Positions 9,142 to 18,843 of a DNA stretch of 64,000 bases are shown here, piece after piece. Numbering within the stretch: position 1 is the stretch's first letter; each line of letters starts with the position of its first letter. Source of the stretch: Chitinophagaceae bacterium. Lineage in GTDB: Bacteria; Bacteroidota; Bacteroidia; Chitinophagales; Chitinophagaceae. The notes beneath the pieces were generated by a model. That model saw only the letters and a program-made list of their open reading frames with translations. It made no database searches and was not told where the DNA came from. Made by a program: the position numbers and the translations under genes. Location of the stretch: assembly GCA_016710935.1 (NCBI GenBank), contig JADJTY010000015.1, positions 1-64,000 of the forward strand. Reading direction: 5' to 3'.

Positions 9142-9240
9142 TTGATTATCTTGACTATCTTGATTTTCACATTTAACGCCAGCAAAATTTCACTATAACT
9201 AACATTATCAATCAAAATAAACCTAATCAAGTCAATCAAG
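9142..9240 (+). repeat. Two opposed clusters of 9-bp iterons, candidate origin or regulator-binding region
   Basis: On the plus strand at 9142-9168 three consecutive 9-mers read TTGATTATC, TTGACTATC, TTGATTTTC. On the minus strand at about 9210-9240 the same pattern recurs as TTGATTGAC, TTGATTAGG. The two arrays face each other across about 42 bp. Position between the RepA-like ATPase terminator and ssb, in a gene-free AT-rich stretch, fits a replication origin or an initiator-binding site (inference). Confidence 0.5.
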
Positions 9241-9796
9241 CTAATACTAAAGAGTAAAAAATATTTTTTGTGTGATGCGTGAGGAGAAAGAAATGTATTT
9301 CACCCTTTAACAGTTTTTATCAATAATTGGCCGTAAAAGAATCGTTTCTCTCTCGAATATAATACTAATTGCTTACAAGGTAAATATCCAATAAAGTAAA
9401 AGAATGCCAAATTTAAGCCTCTAAATAACTCACAGCACTATTTTTATATGACAGTACAAATGATTTCGAAATGATACTATTTTCAAAATTTTTTTTATAA
9501 GAAAGCATCCCCCAAAAAATATTTATTTTGACATTATAGAATTTACCCTCCCCCTGTCCTTTAAATTTTCAAATGTGTCCCCGTGGGTTCAACTACCCTC
9601 TTTTAACCCAGCAACAAATAAAAGATCGTTGGCATCCCCCTTCAACATCTACACAACAAGAATTATTTAGCTGGAGATTTAAAATTTCAAAAAGTTAATA
9701 ATCATTATTGAACCAGCTTTTGATTCAATCTCAAACTTTGTTGTGTCACTCCCTTGTACATACGTAACCAATTCATCATTTATAAAATCAAAATTT
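9241..9796. other. Gene-free AT-rich stretch between iterons and ssb
   Basis: No ORF with coding character is visible on either strand. It contains several C-rich tracts on an AT-rich background (around 9546-9600) and a short palindrome, ATTTCGAAAT, at about 9464-9473. It may belong to the origin/leader region of the element; nothing more can be supported. Confidence 0.5.
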
Positions 9797-10141
9797 ATGC
9801 AAAGTTTAAAGAACAGGGTTCACCTGATTGGATTTTTGGGTAATGCACCTGAGATCAAAAAAACTGAAAATGGTAAAAGTCTTGCCCGCTTCAGTTTAGC
9901 TACTAACGAAAAATACACCAATGCTGCTGGTGAAAAAATCAAAGAAGTTATTTGGCATAATTTAATAGCCTGGAATTCATTAGCAGAAATTGCAGAGAAC
10001 CTTCTTTTAAAAGGCTCACAAGTAGCTATAGAAGGTAAGCTTATCAACAGAAACTACACCGACACTGAAGGTGTAAAGAGATACGTAACAGAAATACAGG
10101 TTATAGAACTACTTCTGCTGAATAGCAAAGCATCTTCATAG
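9797..10141 (+). CDS. ssb: Single-stranded DNA-binding protein, 114 aa
   Basis: An OB-fold SSB with 'LKNRVHLIGFLGNAPEIK', 'GKSLARFSLATNE', 'VIWHNLIAWNSLAEIAENLLLKGS' and 'VAIEGKLINRNYTD' in the canonical order. The ATG at 9797 (MQSLKNRV) is preferred over an upstream GTG-type extension to 9743, whose 18 residues do not resemble SSB. The protein lacks the long acidic C-terminal tail of housekeeping SSB and ends soon after the OB fold, as is usual for copies on mobile elements. It probably coats ssDNA during replication of the excised island together with the AAA ATPase. Confidence 0.93.
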   Translation: MQSLKNRVHLIGFLGNAPEIKKTENGKSLARFSLATNEKYTNAAGEKIKEVIWHNLIAWNSLAEIAENLLLKGSQVAIEGKLINRNYTDTEGVKRYVTEIQVIELLLLNSKASS

Positions 10142-10429
10142 GACAAAGAATTGTTCAGCATCTCATTGCTGGACTAAAAGTCTTACGCAAAATTAACAGC
10201 AACTAATCATACACAAAAAAAGACTGCCTTAAAACATTGGAACTAAACTTCATCAGTATCGCCTGCATAGGCCGTATCAAGTTAGTCATCCACATTAATC
10301 CACGGATTTAAACAGTTGCTTTTTTGTTTTATGCTTAGTTGCTATTGAACAGTTGCTTACGACATTAATCCTTTATCAATTTTAGCCTTGTAAAACCTTC
10401 TCAATATTTAATTACATAAATTATTAAAA

Positions 10430-11476
10430 ATGGCACACAACATTAATTTCAATGAACAAACAGGTAAACATAGTTTCTTCTCGGTAAACGAAAAAGCATG
10501 GCACAATCTCGGCCAGATAGTAACAGATTATCCAAATAGTAAAGAAGCATTAATTTTTGCTGGCTTGGATTATGAAGTAGTAAAAAAAGACATCTACACC
10601 CATGACGGAGAAATTGGCCAGGGTATGGATTTCTTAATTAGAGATATAAAAATTCCAAATCACCAGGCAACGATTAGAACAGATACTAATCAAGTTTTAG
10701 GAGTAGTTGGAAAGGACTATGAAGTTGTGCAAAACGTGGATGCTTTTGCCTTCTTTGATTCTATTGTAGGTGGCGATGGAATTTTATATGAGACCGCAGG
10801 ATCCTTAGGTAATGGTGAAAGAATATTCATCACTGCAAAACTTCCAAACTATATAAAAGTTGGCAAAGACGATTTAATTGAACAATATCTATTTCTGACA
10901 ACTTCACACGATGGCTATGGTAGTATTACAGCAGCTTTTACACCTGTAAGAATTGTATGCAACAATACCCTAAATGCTGCATTGAGAAATCATAGTAATT
11001 CAATTAAAATCCGTCATACAGCTAATGCAAAAGAAAGATTAACAGTTGCCCATACAATTATGGGTATATCAAATCAATTGTCTGAACAGCTTGAAGATAT
11101 TATGAACATTTGGGCTAAAATTCCAATAATGGATAACGAAGTAAAAAAGTTAATTCAAGTAGCCCTGGCACATAACAAAGAAACTCTTCATAATCTATCT
11201 GCAGGCAATGAAAATTCAGCTTATTTTGAGAAGATGTGTGATAACGCATTTGAGTACGCAATGAGCAATGAGACCCAGAGTATGCCAACAACAAAAGGTA
11301 CCTTATTTGGTGCCTATAATGCGGTTACAGGCTATTTTCAAAACGTTAGAGAATATAAAGATTCAGAAGCTAAACTAAAATCAATGATGTTTGGTGGCCT
11401 GGCACAAATGAGAACTCAAAAAGCATTCGATCTTTGTAACCAATTTGCAAGTAAAGGTATATCTGCACTGAATTAA
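10430..11476 (+). CDS. DUF932 (phage/plasmid-like TIGR03299) protein, 348 aa
   Basis: The sequence starts 'MAHNINFNEQTGKHSFFSV' and contains family-typical segments 'AWHNLGQIV', 'DTNQVLGVVGKDYEVVQN', 'ERIFITAKLP', 'LTTSHDGYGSITAAFTPVRI' and 'CNNTLNAAL'. DUF932 proteins are widespread on plasmids, phages and integrative elements; they are fairly abundant but have no established biochemical function. The length matches the family (about 300-380 aa). It forms the end of the conserved backbone; cargo begins downstream. Complete frame, no defects. Confidence 0.9.
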   Translation: MAHNINFNEQTGKHSFFSVNEKAWHNLGQIVTDYPNSKEALIFAGLDYEVVKKDIYTHDGEIGQGMDFLIRDIKIPNHQATIRTDTNQVLGVVGKDYEVVQNVDAFAFFDSIVGGDGILYETAGSLGNGERIFITAKLPNYIKVGKDDLIEQYLFLTTSHDGYGSITAAFTPVRIVCNNTLNAALRNHSNSIKIRHTANAKERLTVAHTIMGISNQLSEQLEDIMNIWAKIPIMDNEVKKLIQVALAHNKETLHNLSAGNENSAYFEKMCDNAFEYAMSNETQSMPTTKGTLFGAYNAVTGYFQNVREYKDSEAKLKSMMFGGLAQMRTQKAFDLCNQFASKGISALN

Positions 11477-12227
11477 TTTAACAAACAGATTTTAAAACAA
11501 CTCCTTTATGGCGTATTAATATTGGTGTGGCTTTGCCACTTTCTGTTATGAATACTCCATTTCATTCTGTATTCAATCTTAGGTAATATGGTCTCGATAA
11601 AGCCAGGTTCAGCAATAAGATATGCCAATCCATTGCAGCAGCAACAAATACCTATTAATTTTAGCAGGTTGCAGCTGCAATGGCAAAGCTGCTTCGCAGA
11701 TTGTCATACTTATTGCAACTCACCTATCTTTATCTCGGACAGCTTCTGTGTCTTTCATAAACCTTCATTCATTACTTCCTTCGTTTCGTTTCATTTCACC
11801 ACGTTCGTAGCTCATATTTGCTCAATATTTGGCACACTTGGCTATCCTACGTATCCAGGCTTAAGTGTGCTCAAATTATCTCGCAAGCAAGCCCTACTAT
11901 ACTCACTGGGTTTCATTTCACTCCACTACGTCATTCATTCATTTCAGGATTATGAAATTCACCGCTGTCTGCGCATATTTTGTTCGCCTTGCGTGTCACT
12001 TGCTGCGTTCAGGGCAATTCTTGGCACAAATCCCAGACTTATGTAAACATGCCACAGAAAAGCCCTTCACTGTGTGTCCATTACTCACTTCGTTCGTAGT
12101 AATGTCCACCCCAGCAGTGACGCTCACGAGCCAAATCCGTTCATACTTCACTCCTTTGTCTCTTAGGCGGCTCACATTGAAAACACTACTTTAAAAATAA
12201 TTTATCACGTTTAAAACTTATGAAATT
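11477..12227. other. Probable structured non-coding region downstream of DUF932
   Basis: The plus strand is open in places, but the translations are Ser/Phe/His-rich and resemble no protein. The DNA has strong dyads instead: CCATTGCAGCAGCAAC (11630-11645) pairs with GTTGCAGCTGCAATGG (11668-11683) at 15 of 16 positions. A nested pair, TCACTG/CAGTGA (12067-12072, 12115-12120) and CATTACT/AGTAATG (12079-12085, 12098-12104), forms a long stem around CACTTCGTTCGT. Composition is less AT-rich than the neighbours. A structured RNA, recombination site or decayed cassette are all possible. Confidence 0.4.
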
Positions 12228-12230
12228 ATG
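12133..12230 (+). repeat. 98-bp imperfect direct repeat, copy 1 (leader ending at an ATG)
   Basis: The segment from AAATCC to ATTATG is repeated at 22080-22176 with roughly three quarters identity by eye, best in 'GGCTCACA' and in TTATCACGTTT followed by TTATGAAATTATG. Both copies end exactly at an ATG. The two copies bracket the 10-kb cargo region and have the same orientation. Confidence 0.7.
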
Positions 12231-12497
12231 ACAGCAGAATACTCTAATACTTTAGATGAAGTAGATCAATTAAACCTAGTATTTGGATATGGTGCAGATG
12301 TAGCAACAAGGAGTACAGAAGAATACCAGATTACTCTTTTCCAACTATTCTCATTTTACGTTGAGATTTATAGCTCTGGAAAGAGGATGTTATTTGAAAT
12401 CAAAGGATTTTTTTTCACCGAAGTTGTAGCGTGCACTACGTCTATACCACTCCTTCGTCGTTCCATTGCCTTTGTTAAGCTCGCACAACAACTTTAG
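12228..12497 (+). CDS. Small mobile-element protein, probably C-terminally frameshifted
   Basis: ATG at 12228 directly follows the conserved leader repeat. The first ~50 residues (including 'DQLNLVFGYG' and 'ITLFQLFSFYVEIY') look like a real small protein of the kind that follows DUF932 genes in Bacteroidota elements. The remaining ~38 residues, from 'SSGKRMLFEIKG' on, have a different character and probably arise from a frameshift or from replacement of the 3' end by other DNA. Function is unknown. The second leader copy at 22080-22176 is followed by only a 13-codon stub, suggesting this gene was once duplicated or split. Confidence 0.5.
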   Translation: MTAEYSNTLDEVDQLNLVFGYGADVATRSTEEYQITLFQLFSFYVEIYSSGKRMLFEIKGFFFTEVVACTTSIPLLRRSIAFVKLAQQL

Positions 12498-12584
12498 GTT
12501 TTTTAGTGACATTATTTATTTTGAAAACTATTATTAATAATTAATTATTTTTCGTTTCTTACCATAAATAAAAGTACTCTATTT

Positions 12585-13303
12585 ATGAAGCATAATCAAT
12601 TCTTTCAATTTTCATTATTATTATTGTTTCTAGTGCTGTCAATAACAGTGTATTCTCAAAAGGACAGTCTCCCGTTTACTAATACTAATTTTCAGGTGAG
12701 GCTCGATACACTAAAAATTCAAAGTATTGAGTTAGGCAATATAAAAAAGTGGTATGAAAATTCCGCTATGCCATGGATTGCGTCACTAATAATTGCATTC
12801 TTAACTGTGATAATAAATATTATTATCTCAAGGTCAACAAGAAAAACTTCTGTTAGATTGGTTGAACGCCAAATCGAAAGTTCAATTAGGACAGCAGGCT
12901 TACAGTTTAACTCAACACTAAATTCCAATAATAGACAAGAATGGATAAATGAAGTGCGACATTGCACTAGCGAACTAGCAACACAATGCCAACTTTTAAA
13001 TGGAGAATTTCAAGAAGAAATTCAAAGTCGTGAAAATAAAATGGTTTTATATGAAAAAGTAATTTTCAATAGAAATAAATTATTGTTATTATTGAATGCT
13101 TCTATTGAAACACACAATAATTTTTTAAAATCAATAAGTGCTCTTGTAATGATCTTGGATATCCATTTACTTAATAGCCAGAATAGAATTAGAGACTTTG
13201 ACAACATTGCATTTTTTAGAAAAATTAGAAGGAGTTATTGATAGCTGTAGAGAATTAATATACCTAGAATGGAATAAAATTCAAAATGTAAAATTTGAAT
13301 AGA
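12585..13303 (+). pseudogene. Membrane protein with signal peptide, TM helix and cytosolic helical domain; 3' frameshift
   Basis: The N-terminus has a hydrophobic signal or anchor (FSLLLLFLVLSITVYSQ, cleavage-like 'YSQ'). A second helix (MPWIASLIIAFLTVIINIII) lies at about residues 62-82, followed by a basic stretch and a long helical domain with 'QEWINEVRHCTSELATQC'. The frame breaks at 'FFRKIRR' in a T-run near 13215; continuing one frame over gives 'LEKLEGVIDSCRELIYLEWNKI' to a stop at 13303, completing about 238 residues. The W-I-x-x-(L/V)-R helix resembles a class of small bacterial membrane proteins found near defence genes, but I cannot name the family. It lies 130 bp upstream of the NACHT gene on the same strand and may be co-transcribed with it. 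Confidence 0.55.
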
Positions 13304-13432
13304 ATATTAAAACTACCTGTTCTAAAGTTAATGTAATTATGTATCTGCAAACTTCAAAATAAAAATTAAATAAATGATTGCATCACTTGATAAAGTAATA
13401 TTGAAAAATAAAAATAACCTGAGCTCCTGTTA

Positions 13433-15156
13433 ATGGATATTACTTTCCAAGAAAGAATCTCCCAGCAAGCTAAAAGTAGCTTTATTTCAAAGTTATTTGA
13501 CTTTCAACACAGTATTATAAATCAATTTACTGAAACTCAAACTTTGTTGCATAAAGATCTGGTACCGTTTTTAGATATATACCAGCCTTTAACTATAATA
13601 AATAAGTATGAATTCCTGGTTACTAGCGGGGTCGCAGAAAAACTGTTCACTTTAAATCCTATGGTTGTACTATGGGGTAACGCAGGTAACGGTAAAACAA
13701 CTATCGTCAAATACTTATTTATTGATAGTACCTTAACAAGTTATAAAATTCCAATTCTATTAAATCTTAGGGACATCATCATTCCTATCAAAAAACAAGA
13801 TAAAAATCAACCAGAAAATATTATTTATGATCACATACTAAATCATCTAAATTTTTCAGTTGATTCTGTTGATGCTATTATCATCAAGGAAATGCTTAAA
13901 TACGGGAAATTCCTTATTTTGCTTGATGGGTATGATGAGACTGATTATGACAAGAGCAATATTCTAAATACTGAAATTCATGATTTCTCATTACGATATA
14001 ATGATTGCGCGTACTTTATGACTTCCAGATTTGATTCAAAAGCAACTTCATTGCTAAGTTTTAAACCTTATCAAATCATGCCTTTCGATAAAAGTGAAAT
14101 TAAAAGCTTTATTAGAAGACAATTTTTGAATAAAACTGCAAGAATAGATGAAATAATTGCTACGGTGTTTAAAGCAGAAAATAGCCGTTATTTAGAATAT
14201 CTTGAGAATCCACTTTTTTTATTACTTTTCCTCAATTCATTTGATATCTATCCCAATATACCTCCCAAAAAAGTCGATTCTTTGAAAATGTATATAATGC
14301 GCTGTATGAGAAACATGATAGTTTTGCTAAACTTGGGTTTAACAGAAAAAGATATATAGAACTTCCCAAGGATATTTTTGAAAAGGTACTTTTTTCCTTT
14401 TGTTTTCTTTCTTATTTTGACAAAAAATATTCTTTTGATCAGACTTTAATTGATGCAATTCTAGATAGAATCAAAAAACAGTATTCATATAATTTTGTAA
14501 ATGTTGACTACACTCAAGAATTAAAGATAAGCTTGAATTTATTGGTTCAAGAAGATTACACCTTGAAGTTCATACATCTGTCCCTACAAGAGTTTTTTGC
14601 AGCAAAGTTTTTGATGTATTTGAAAGAAAATGAAAAAGAATATGTGTATGAAATCCTGGCTCAGATGGAAAATAAATACGGGGGCAACCAATTTATGCTT
14701 GAGACGATTGCAGAACTCTATCCTAATGATTTTTATGATTATTTTATACCTGCCCATATAAGATACTGCTGTATATCTTATGAACAATTATTCATAAAAG
14801 GAATGTATGATAACGAATTATATAAAAATTCAATCGAAAGATATCCCTATGCAAGACGTCTAATTGAAAAAAGCGAAAATGCCTATCAGATTTATTTAAA
14901 ATTCTTGGAAGATTATCCTAAAGATACAACACTTACCTCATTCGCTTTAGAATTCAAAGATACACCAAATGAAAACTATGCTGTTGAAATCCAAACTTTA
15001 TATAGAAATCATAACATCTTACTTCAAATGTTGAAAGACTATTCTGATAGTCAAACTAATGCTACAAAAAAAATACTGGACATCGTTTTTGACAAATCAG
15101 CTAAGAATACATACAAACCTTTTGGTGGGATAAGGTTACCAAATTCTAAAGATTAG
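13433..15156 (+). pseudogene. NACHT-domain NTPase (bNACHT/NLR-like defence protein), one frameshift
   Basis: A STAND-class NTPase of about 574 residues once a single missing T near 14282 is restored, after which the frame reads 'ENVYNALYEKHDSFAKLGF' into 'RYIELPKDIF'. An ~75-residue N-terminal helical region precedes Walker A GNAGNGKTT (82-90). The NACHT-type Walker B with extra acidic residues is LILLDGYDET (161-170). Sensor-like 'FMTSRFD' and the 'ENPLFLLLFL' winged-helix boundary follow, then 'KFIHLSLQEFFAAKFL', the typical end of a NACHT module. The C-terminus is short and helical without clear LRR or TPR repeats. Bacterial NACHT proteins sense phage and trigger abortive responses (established for the bNACHT family). 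No recognisable effector domain is fused, so the next gene may supply it. Confidence 0.75.
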
Positions 15157-15164
15157 ACTCCACT

Positions 15165-16449
15165 ATGCGCACTAAAATATTGCATCCATACTTAACAACT
15201 AAACGCGACAATACCACAATAGAACTGATAAGCAGTCATTCTCTCACTTACGATAATACCAATTTGCCAAAGCGAGCATTTAGCTTCAAAACACACCAGC
15301 CGTTATTTTGGAAACTGAAGCAAAAGCATTTCGATTCAACATCAGGCACATTAGTTGTTGAAGTAGTTGAGTATAATTCGTTGCCATATAATATTCTGAC
15401 TGATGATGTACCAGAATATCAAATTAATTACCTAAGTTTTGAGAAACTAGATTGGCCAAAATTTGAGCCCTTACTTTTTTCTTATACTTTAAGCCAGCTC
15501 AAAGACTCAATTTTCAACTACAGAGATAAACTTCTTGATTTGGGCTATGGAAAAAATGATGATACCAGATTCTTAAAACGCACAGATCCAAACTTATTCT
15601 TTGCCAAACGCGAACCAGATAAACAAGAAAAAGAATTTGAAGTGAAAGTAAAGTATGAAGATGCAAAGTTTGATATTTCAAAAATCTGCTTTTCTGTTAA
15701 TCTTAAGCCTTATAAAGTTGTAAGGCAATTAGAAATAGGCAATCTTCATTTAAAGCCAGAGTTTGAATATATCAAACCATATATTGTCAAAGGCTTGGCA
15801 AATGTTTTTGGCTAAAATAAAGTTGAAATTATTAGACAACGAAATTGAGGATATCGCAGTACACTCAGACGATATAGATAGAATTAACGATGATCTTATC
15901 AAGGCTATTAGAATTTCTTCTGTTCTAAATCTACGACATTTAAAAATTGACAGAGTAGACAAAAATCTTTATAATACAAAAGAGCTTACTTCAGAAACTA
16001 AAGAACTGTCATTAATCAATGCAACAGCTAAGGATATTTTAGAAATTTTCATTCAAAATGCTAATGTGAAAAACGTAAGGCAATTGGAATATTTAGCTAG
16101 GGATAAGCAGGATCTCAATGAACGAGTTCAGTTTACTTTCAAACCTCTATTTGGTTTTGTATTTTATGAGTTAAATAATAAGCATTGTTTTATTTGGGAG
16201 CTATTGAATAGCCATGCCACTTATATTTGGAAAAGTAATAGCGCAGAAAATAATTTATACCTGGGTAAGGTAGTAGAACAAGCAATTGCCATTATTAAAA
16301 ATGATGGCCGAGAGGTGTACAAAAAATTTTACAAGACTATAGAAAATCCTAATTACGATTTTGGTATAATAGACCATTCATCAAACAACCTAACTGACGA
16401 TGAACGCTTTAATGAATGGAGAAATAAGTTAGAAAGATTTTGCTCATAG
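15165..16449 (+). pseudogene. Unknown protein paired with the NACHT gene, one frameshift
   Basis: The start is only 8 bp after the NACHT stop, so the two are almost certainly co-transcribed. The frame breaks at a T-run near 15812 ('LANVFG' then stop); shifting one base continues with 'LAKIKLKLLDNEIEDIAVHSDD' to 16449, giving about 428 residues. Visible features are a Lys/Asp-rich middle, 'RQLEYLARDKQDL', a hydrophobic strand pair 'FGFVFYELNNKHCFIWELLN' and 'SHATYIW'. No signal peptide, transmembrane helix, nuclease signature or NTPase motif is evident to me. I do not recognise the family. Its intimate linkage suggests it is the effector or partner of the NACHT sensor (inference). Confidence 0.55.
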
Positions 16450-16649
16450 TCAGATTGATACTCTCTAAACATCAATTCCATTCGTTGCTAACTCCATTGC
16501 ATTTGCAGGCTTGAAAATAAATAAATAAATAAAATACATTAGAATATTTTATATATTGCATTGCGCTATAAACAATACGAATTGTATATCATCAAAAAAT
16601 TGATTACCAAGAAATCCTTTTTTGATTGACCAGCTTATTATAGCATAAA

Positions 16650-16746
16650 TACTAGTGTTGCCAGCGGGCAGTTCTAAACTTGGCTTTACCGGGCGGCAGG
16701 ATCAATTCCAACTGCACAAAGCCTCGAACGTTGCCTGCAATTGTAA
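16650..16746 (+). repeat. Cassette-boundary site S1 (attC-like right half)
   Basis: The sequence holds GGGCGG (16691-16696), AATTCCA (16704-16710), AAAGCCT and CGTTG, ending TGTAA at 16746. The same ordered blocks occur at S3 (GGGCGG 19171, AATTCCAGCCCTGCA, AAAGCCT, CGTTG, TGTAA). Its last 20 bases are complementary to the DNA right after the downstream gene (S2), so the gene at 16760-18015 is bracketed by inverted repeats. No clear left half is visible in 16450-16650. Confidence 0.6.
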
Positions 16747-16759
16747 AAGACTTCACGTT

Positions 16760-18015
16760 ATGGAAGAAAATAATGAGCTTGAAAAGTCTATTAAGCCAGA
16801 GTACAAATCTGCAATAGAATATCTTTCTAATCAGACAAATAGGCTTGATAAGTTAACAAGTCAATTTAATATGCTGCAAACAAATCCTTTATTAGAAAGT
16901 GGATTATTTAATGCTACAAAAAAACTGCAAAGCCAATTTAATTTAATAAAGGGTTTAAATCCACTTTTACCTGAACTCGCCAATTTAAAAGCAAATTCAT
17001 TAGCATTGAATATGCTTAGAGATACTTCGCTTTCAATTTCAGGATTAAGTTCAAATCCTGCTCTAAAACAACTCGGCGAAAGTTTACTAGAAGCAAAAAA
17101 AATTGCATTTCATTCAGCACTGATAAAAACCACTTTGTTTGACAGTGCTTTTTTGATACACTTAATAAAGTAAATACATCTAATAGTATGTTAGCGGTTT
17201 TAGGAACTAGCACATTATCAGACATTGCTTTACAATCCAGTTTTTCTAAAGCCAGCGCATTGTCAATTTTTGCAGAAAAAAGTCTTTCCAGCTTTCCATG
17301 GCAAGACCTAGGTCAATCTATTAATTTAGCTCAATCAACTAAAAGATTACTATCCTCACGTTTTTCTAATTTGAGTTTAGATTTTCTAAATTTTTACAAA
17401 TCGTTTGAAGCTAATCCAATATCCTTTTCTGAATTAAATCCAATTTTAACGAAATCTGTACCCGTGGAATATTATACGGGTGCTAACTTATTAGAAACGA
17501 TATCAACAGAAGTTGATAATGATGATGCTGATGAGGAATTAGTCAAAAATGAAATTGCCTACGAAAATGAATATAATCTAAAAACTTATTTGCCTAAAGT
17601 AAATGCAGGATTAATTAAACTTTGGCAAGGAGCAATTGAAGCGTACAACTCGAATAATACTGATAGGGCTCGCCATTTCATGACTTCTTTAAGAGAGCTT
17701 TTTACTCATGTAATGCACAATTTAGCTCCCGACAATGAAATTACTGCTTGGACACAAAATCCTGACCACTTTCATAATGGAAGACCCACTAGAAAAACTA
17801 GGTTAAGTTACATTTATAGAAATATAGCAAACGACAACTTTACAAAATTTGTTGACAAAGATATAGATGCGACTCTCTTATTTATAGGAATGTTTCAACA
17901 AGGAACACATGAAATTGATAATCCTTTCAATGAAAAGCAGCTTGCAGCAATAAAAAGTAAGTCTGAATCTACGTTAAAATTTTTACTAGAAATCCATTTC
18001 ACAACAAACAATTGA
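16760..18015 (+). pseudogene. Putative pPIWI-associating-nuclease-like (PF18165-type) protein, one frameshift
   Basis: ATG at 16760 (MEENNELEKS) opens a helical N-terminal half rich in Leu/Asn/Lys. The frame breaks in a T-run near 17153, and adding one T fuses it to the second half, giving about 418 residues. The C-terminal ~140 residues contain 'LIKLWQGAIEAYNSNNTDRA', 'HFMTSLRELFTHVMHNLAPD' and 'DATLLFIGMFQQGTHE'. From memory this Trp/Asn-Pro-Asp-Arg/SLRELL/LAPD pattern matches the domain Pfam calls predicted pPIWI-associating nuclease, which occurs in many stand-alone defence-linked proteins. Catalysis has not been shown as far as I know. The gene is a single-gene unit bounded by cassette-like sites S1 and S2. 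A profile search would be decisive. Confidence 0.5.
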
Positions 18016-18100
18016 TAACAACTGCAGGCAACATTGGGCTTGCTGCAAGGCTGGCTGGACGTTATAAAATATCCCACTTGCAGCAATACCTACCCGCTAG
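18016..18100 (+). repeat. Cassette-boundary site S2, plus gene remnant up to 18350
   Basis: One base after the stop of the previous gene, TAACAACTGCAGGCAAC begins a left half that mirrors the end of S1. TTGCTGCAAG (18040-18049) and CTTGCAGCAA (18077-18086) are perfect 10-bp inverted arms around 'GCTGGCTGGAC', a block also seen in S4 and S6. From about 18173 to 18272 a short open stretch (PYWWYTWIHQISWINEEG...) ends at a stop and looks like the 3' remnant of a lost gene; nothing else is supported up to 18350. Confidence 0.6.
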
Positions 18101-18350
18101 GCGAAATTTACAATCCTCAAAGTACGAAGAGTTTACAGGTCATAGGAAGTATTAGGATGCTTAAGAATTGCCTTATTGGTGGTACACCTGGATCCATCAA
18201 ATAAGTTGGATAAACGAAGAAGGAGTAATATTTTATAAAAAATGGCTTGTGGAATATTACGTTAATTTATAAATAAAAACAGAAAACAGGTATGGGGGTA
18301 TCTAAAATATACAAAACAATTCGGTTTTCAGAAAGCTTTTAGAAGCTTTT

Positions 18351-18824
18351 ATGGTCACCTTTTTTAGTACATTTTTTGGTTCAATTGGAACAGTGATAGA
18401 TAGTCAAAACATGCCAATTATCGCTCTATTTTCGGGAATTGGGGCGATAGTCGGTTATTTACTTTACAGGTACTGTATTAAACCCCAACCATTTTACTTT
18501 AAAAATATTAAATTCTCTCGCATAAATTTTCTAAAAACAACATATTTATTACCGTTTATTTATGCAATAGTTGTTTTGTTGATATCAATATTGCTTTATG
18601 ATAGTGTTTATCAATTAGTAGTTACAGTGTTTAATTATCCGAAAATAATGACATGGGTCTTAAATCTTAGCATACTTGGAGCAATTCCCGCCGCAATTTC
18701 ATTAACAACTTCTGAAATTCGACAAAACGGGTTAGAGAAATCTGTGGTTGGAATTTTAAAATTAATATCCCAATTTATTTTATTTCATGTATTTTTTCAG
18801 TTTATTATGCTTGTATTTCATTGA
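18351..18824 (+). CDS. Polytopic membrane protein, 157 aa, unknown
   Basis: ATG at 18351 opens a complete frame with about four hydrophobic segments: 'MPIIALFSGIGAIVGYLLY' (about 21-39), 'LLPFIYAIVVLLISILLY' (about 66-83), 'WVLNLSILGAIPAAISL' (about 101-117) and 'LISQFILFHVFFQFIMLVF' (about 137-155). A basic loop follows the first helix. I recognise no family. It sits between cassette-like sites S2 and S3 among single-gene defence units, so a small membrane effector or toxin is conceivable, but the sequence gives no direct support. Confidence 0.65.
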   Translation: MVTFFSTFFGSIGTVIDSQNMPIIALFSGIGAIVGYLLYRYCIKPQPFYFKNIKFSRINFLKTTYLLPFIYAIVVLLISILLYDSVYQLVVTVFNYPKIMTWVLNLSILGAIPAAISLTTSEIRQNGLEKSVVGILKLISQFILFHVFFQFIMLVFH

Positions 18825-18843
18825 TTGTGGTGTTTGTTTTTTT

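Noticed and set aside
11588..12194. Plus-strand frames of 109-152 aa after DUF932
   Set aside because: Low-complexity Ser/Phe/His translations, overlapping each other, with strong DNA dyads underneath; no domain and no ribosome-binding context.
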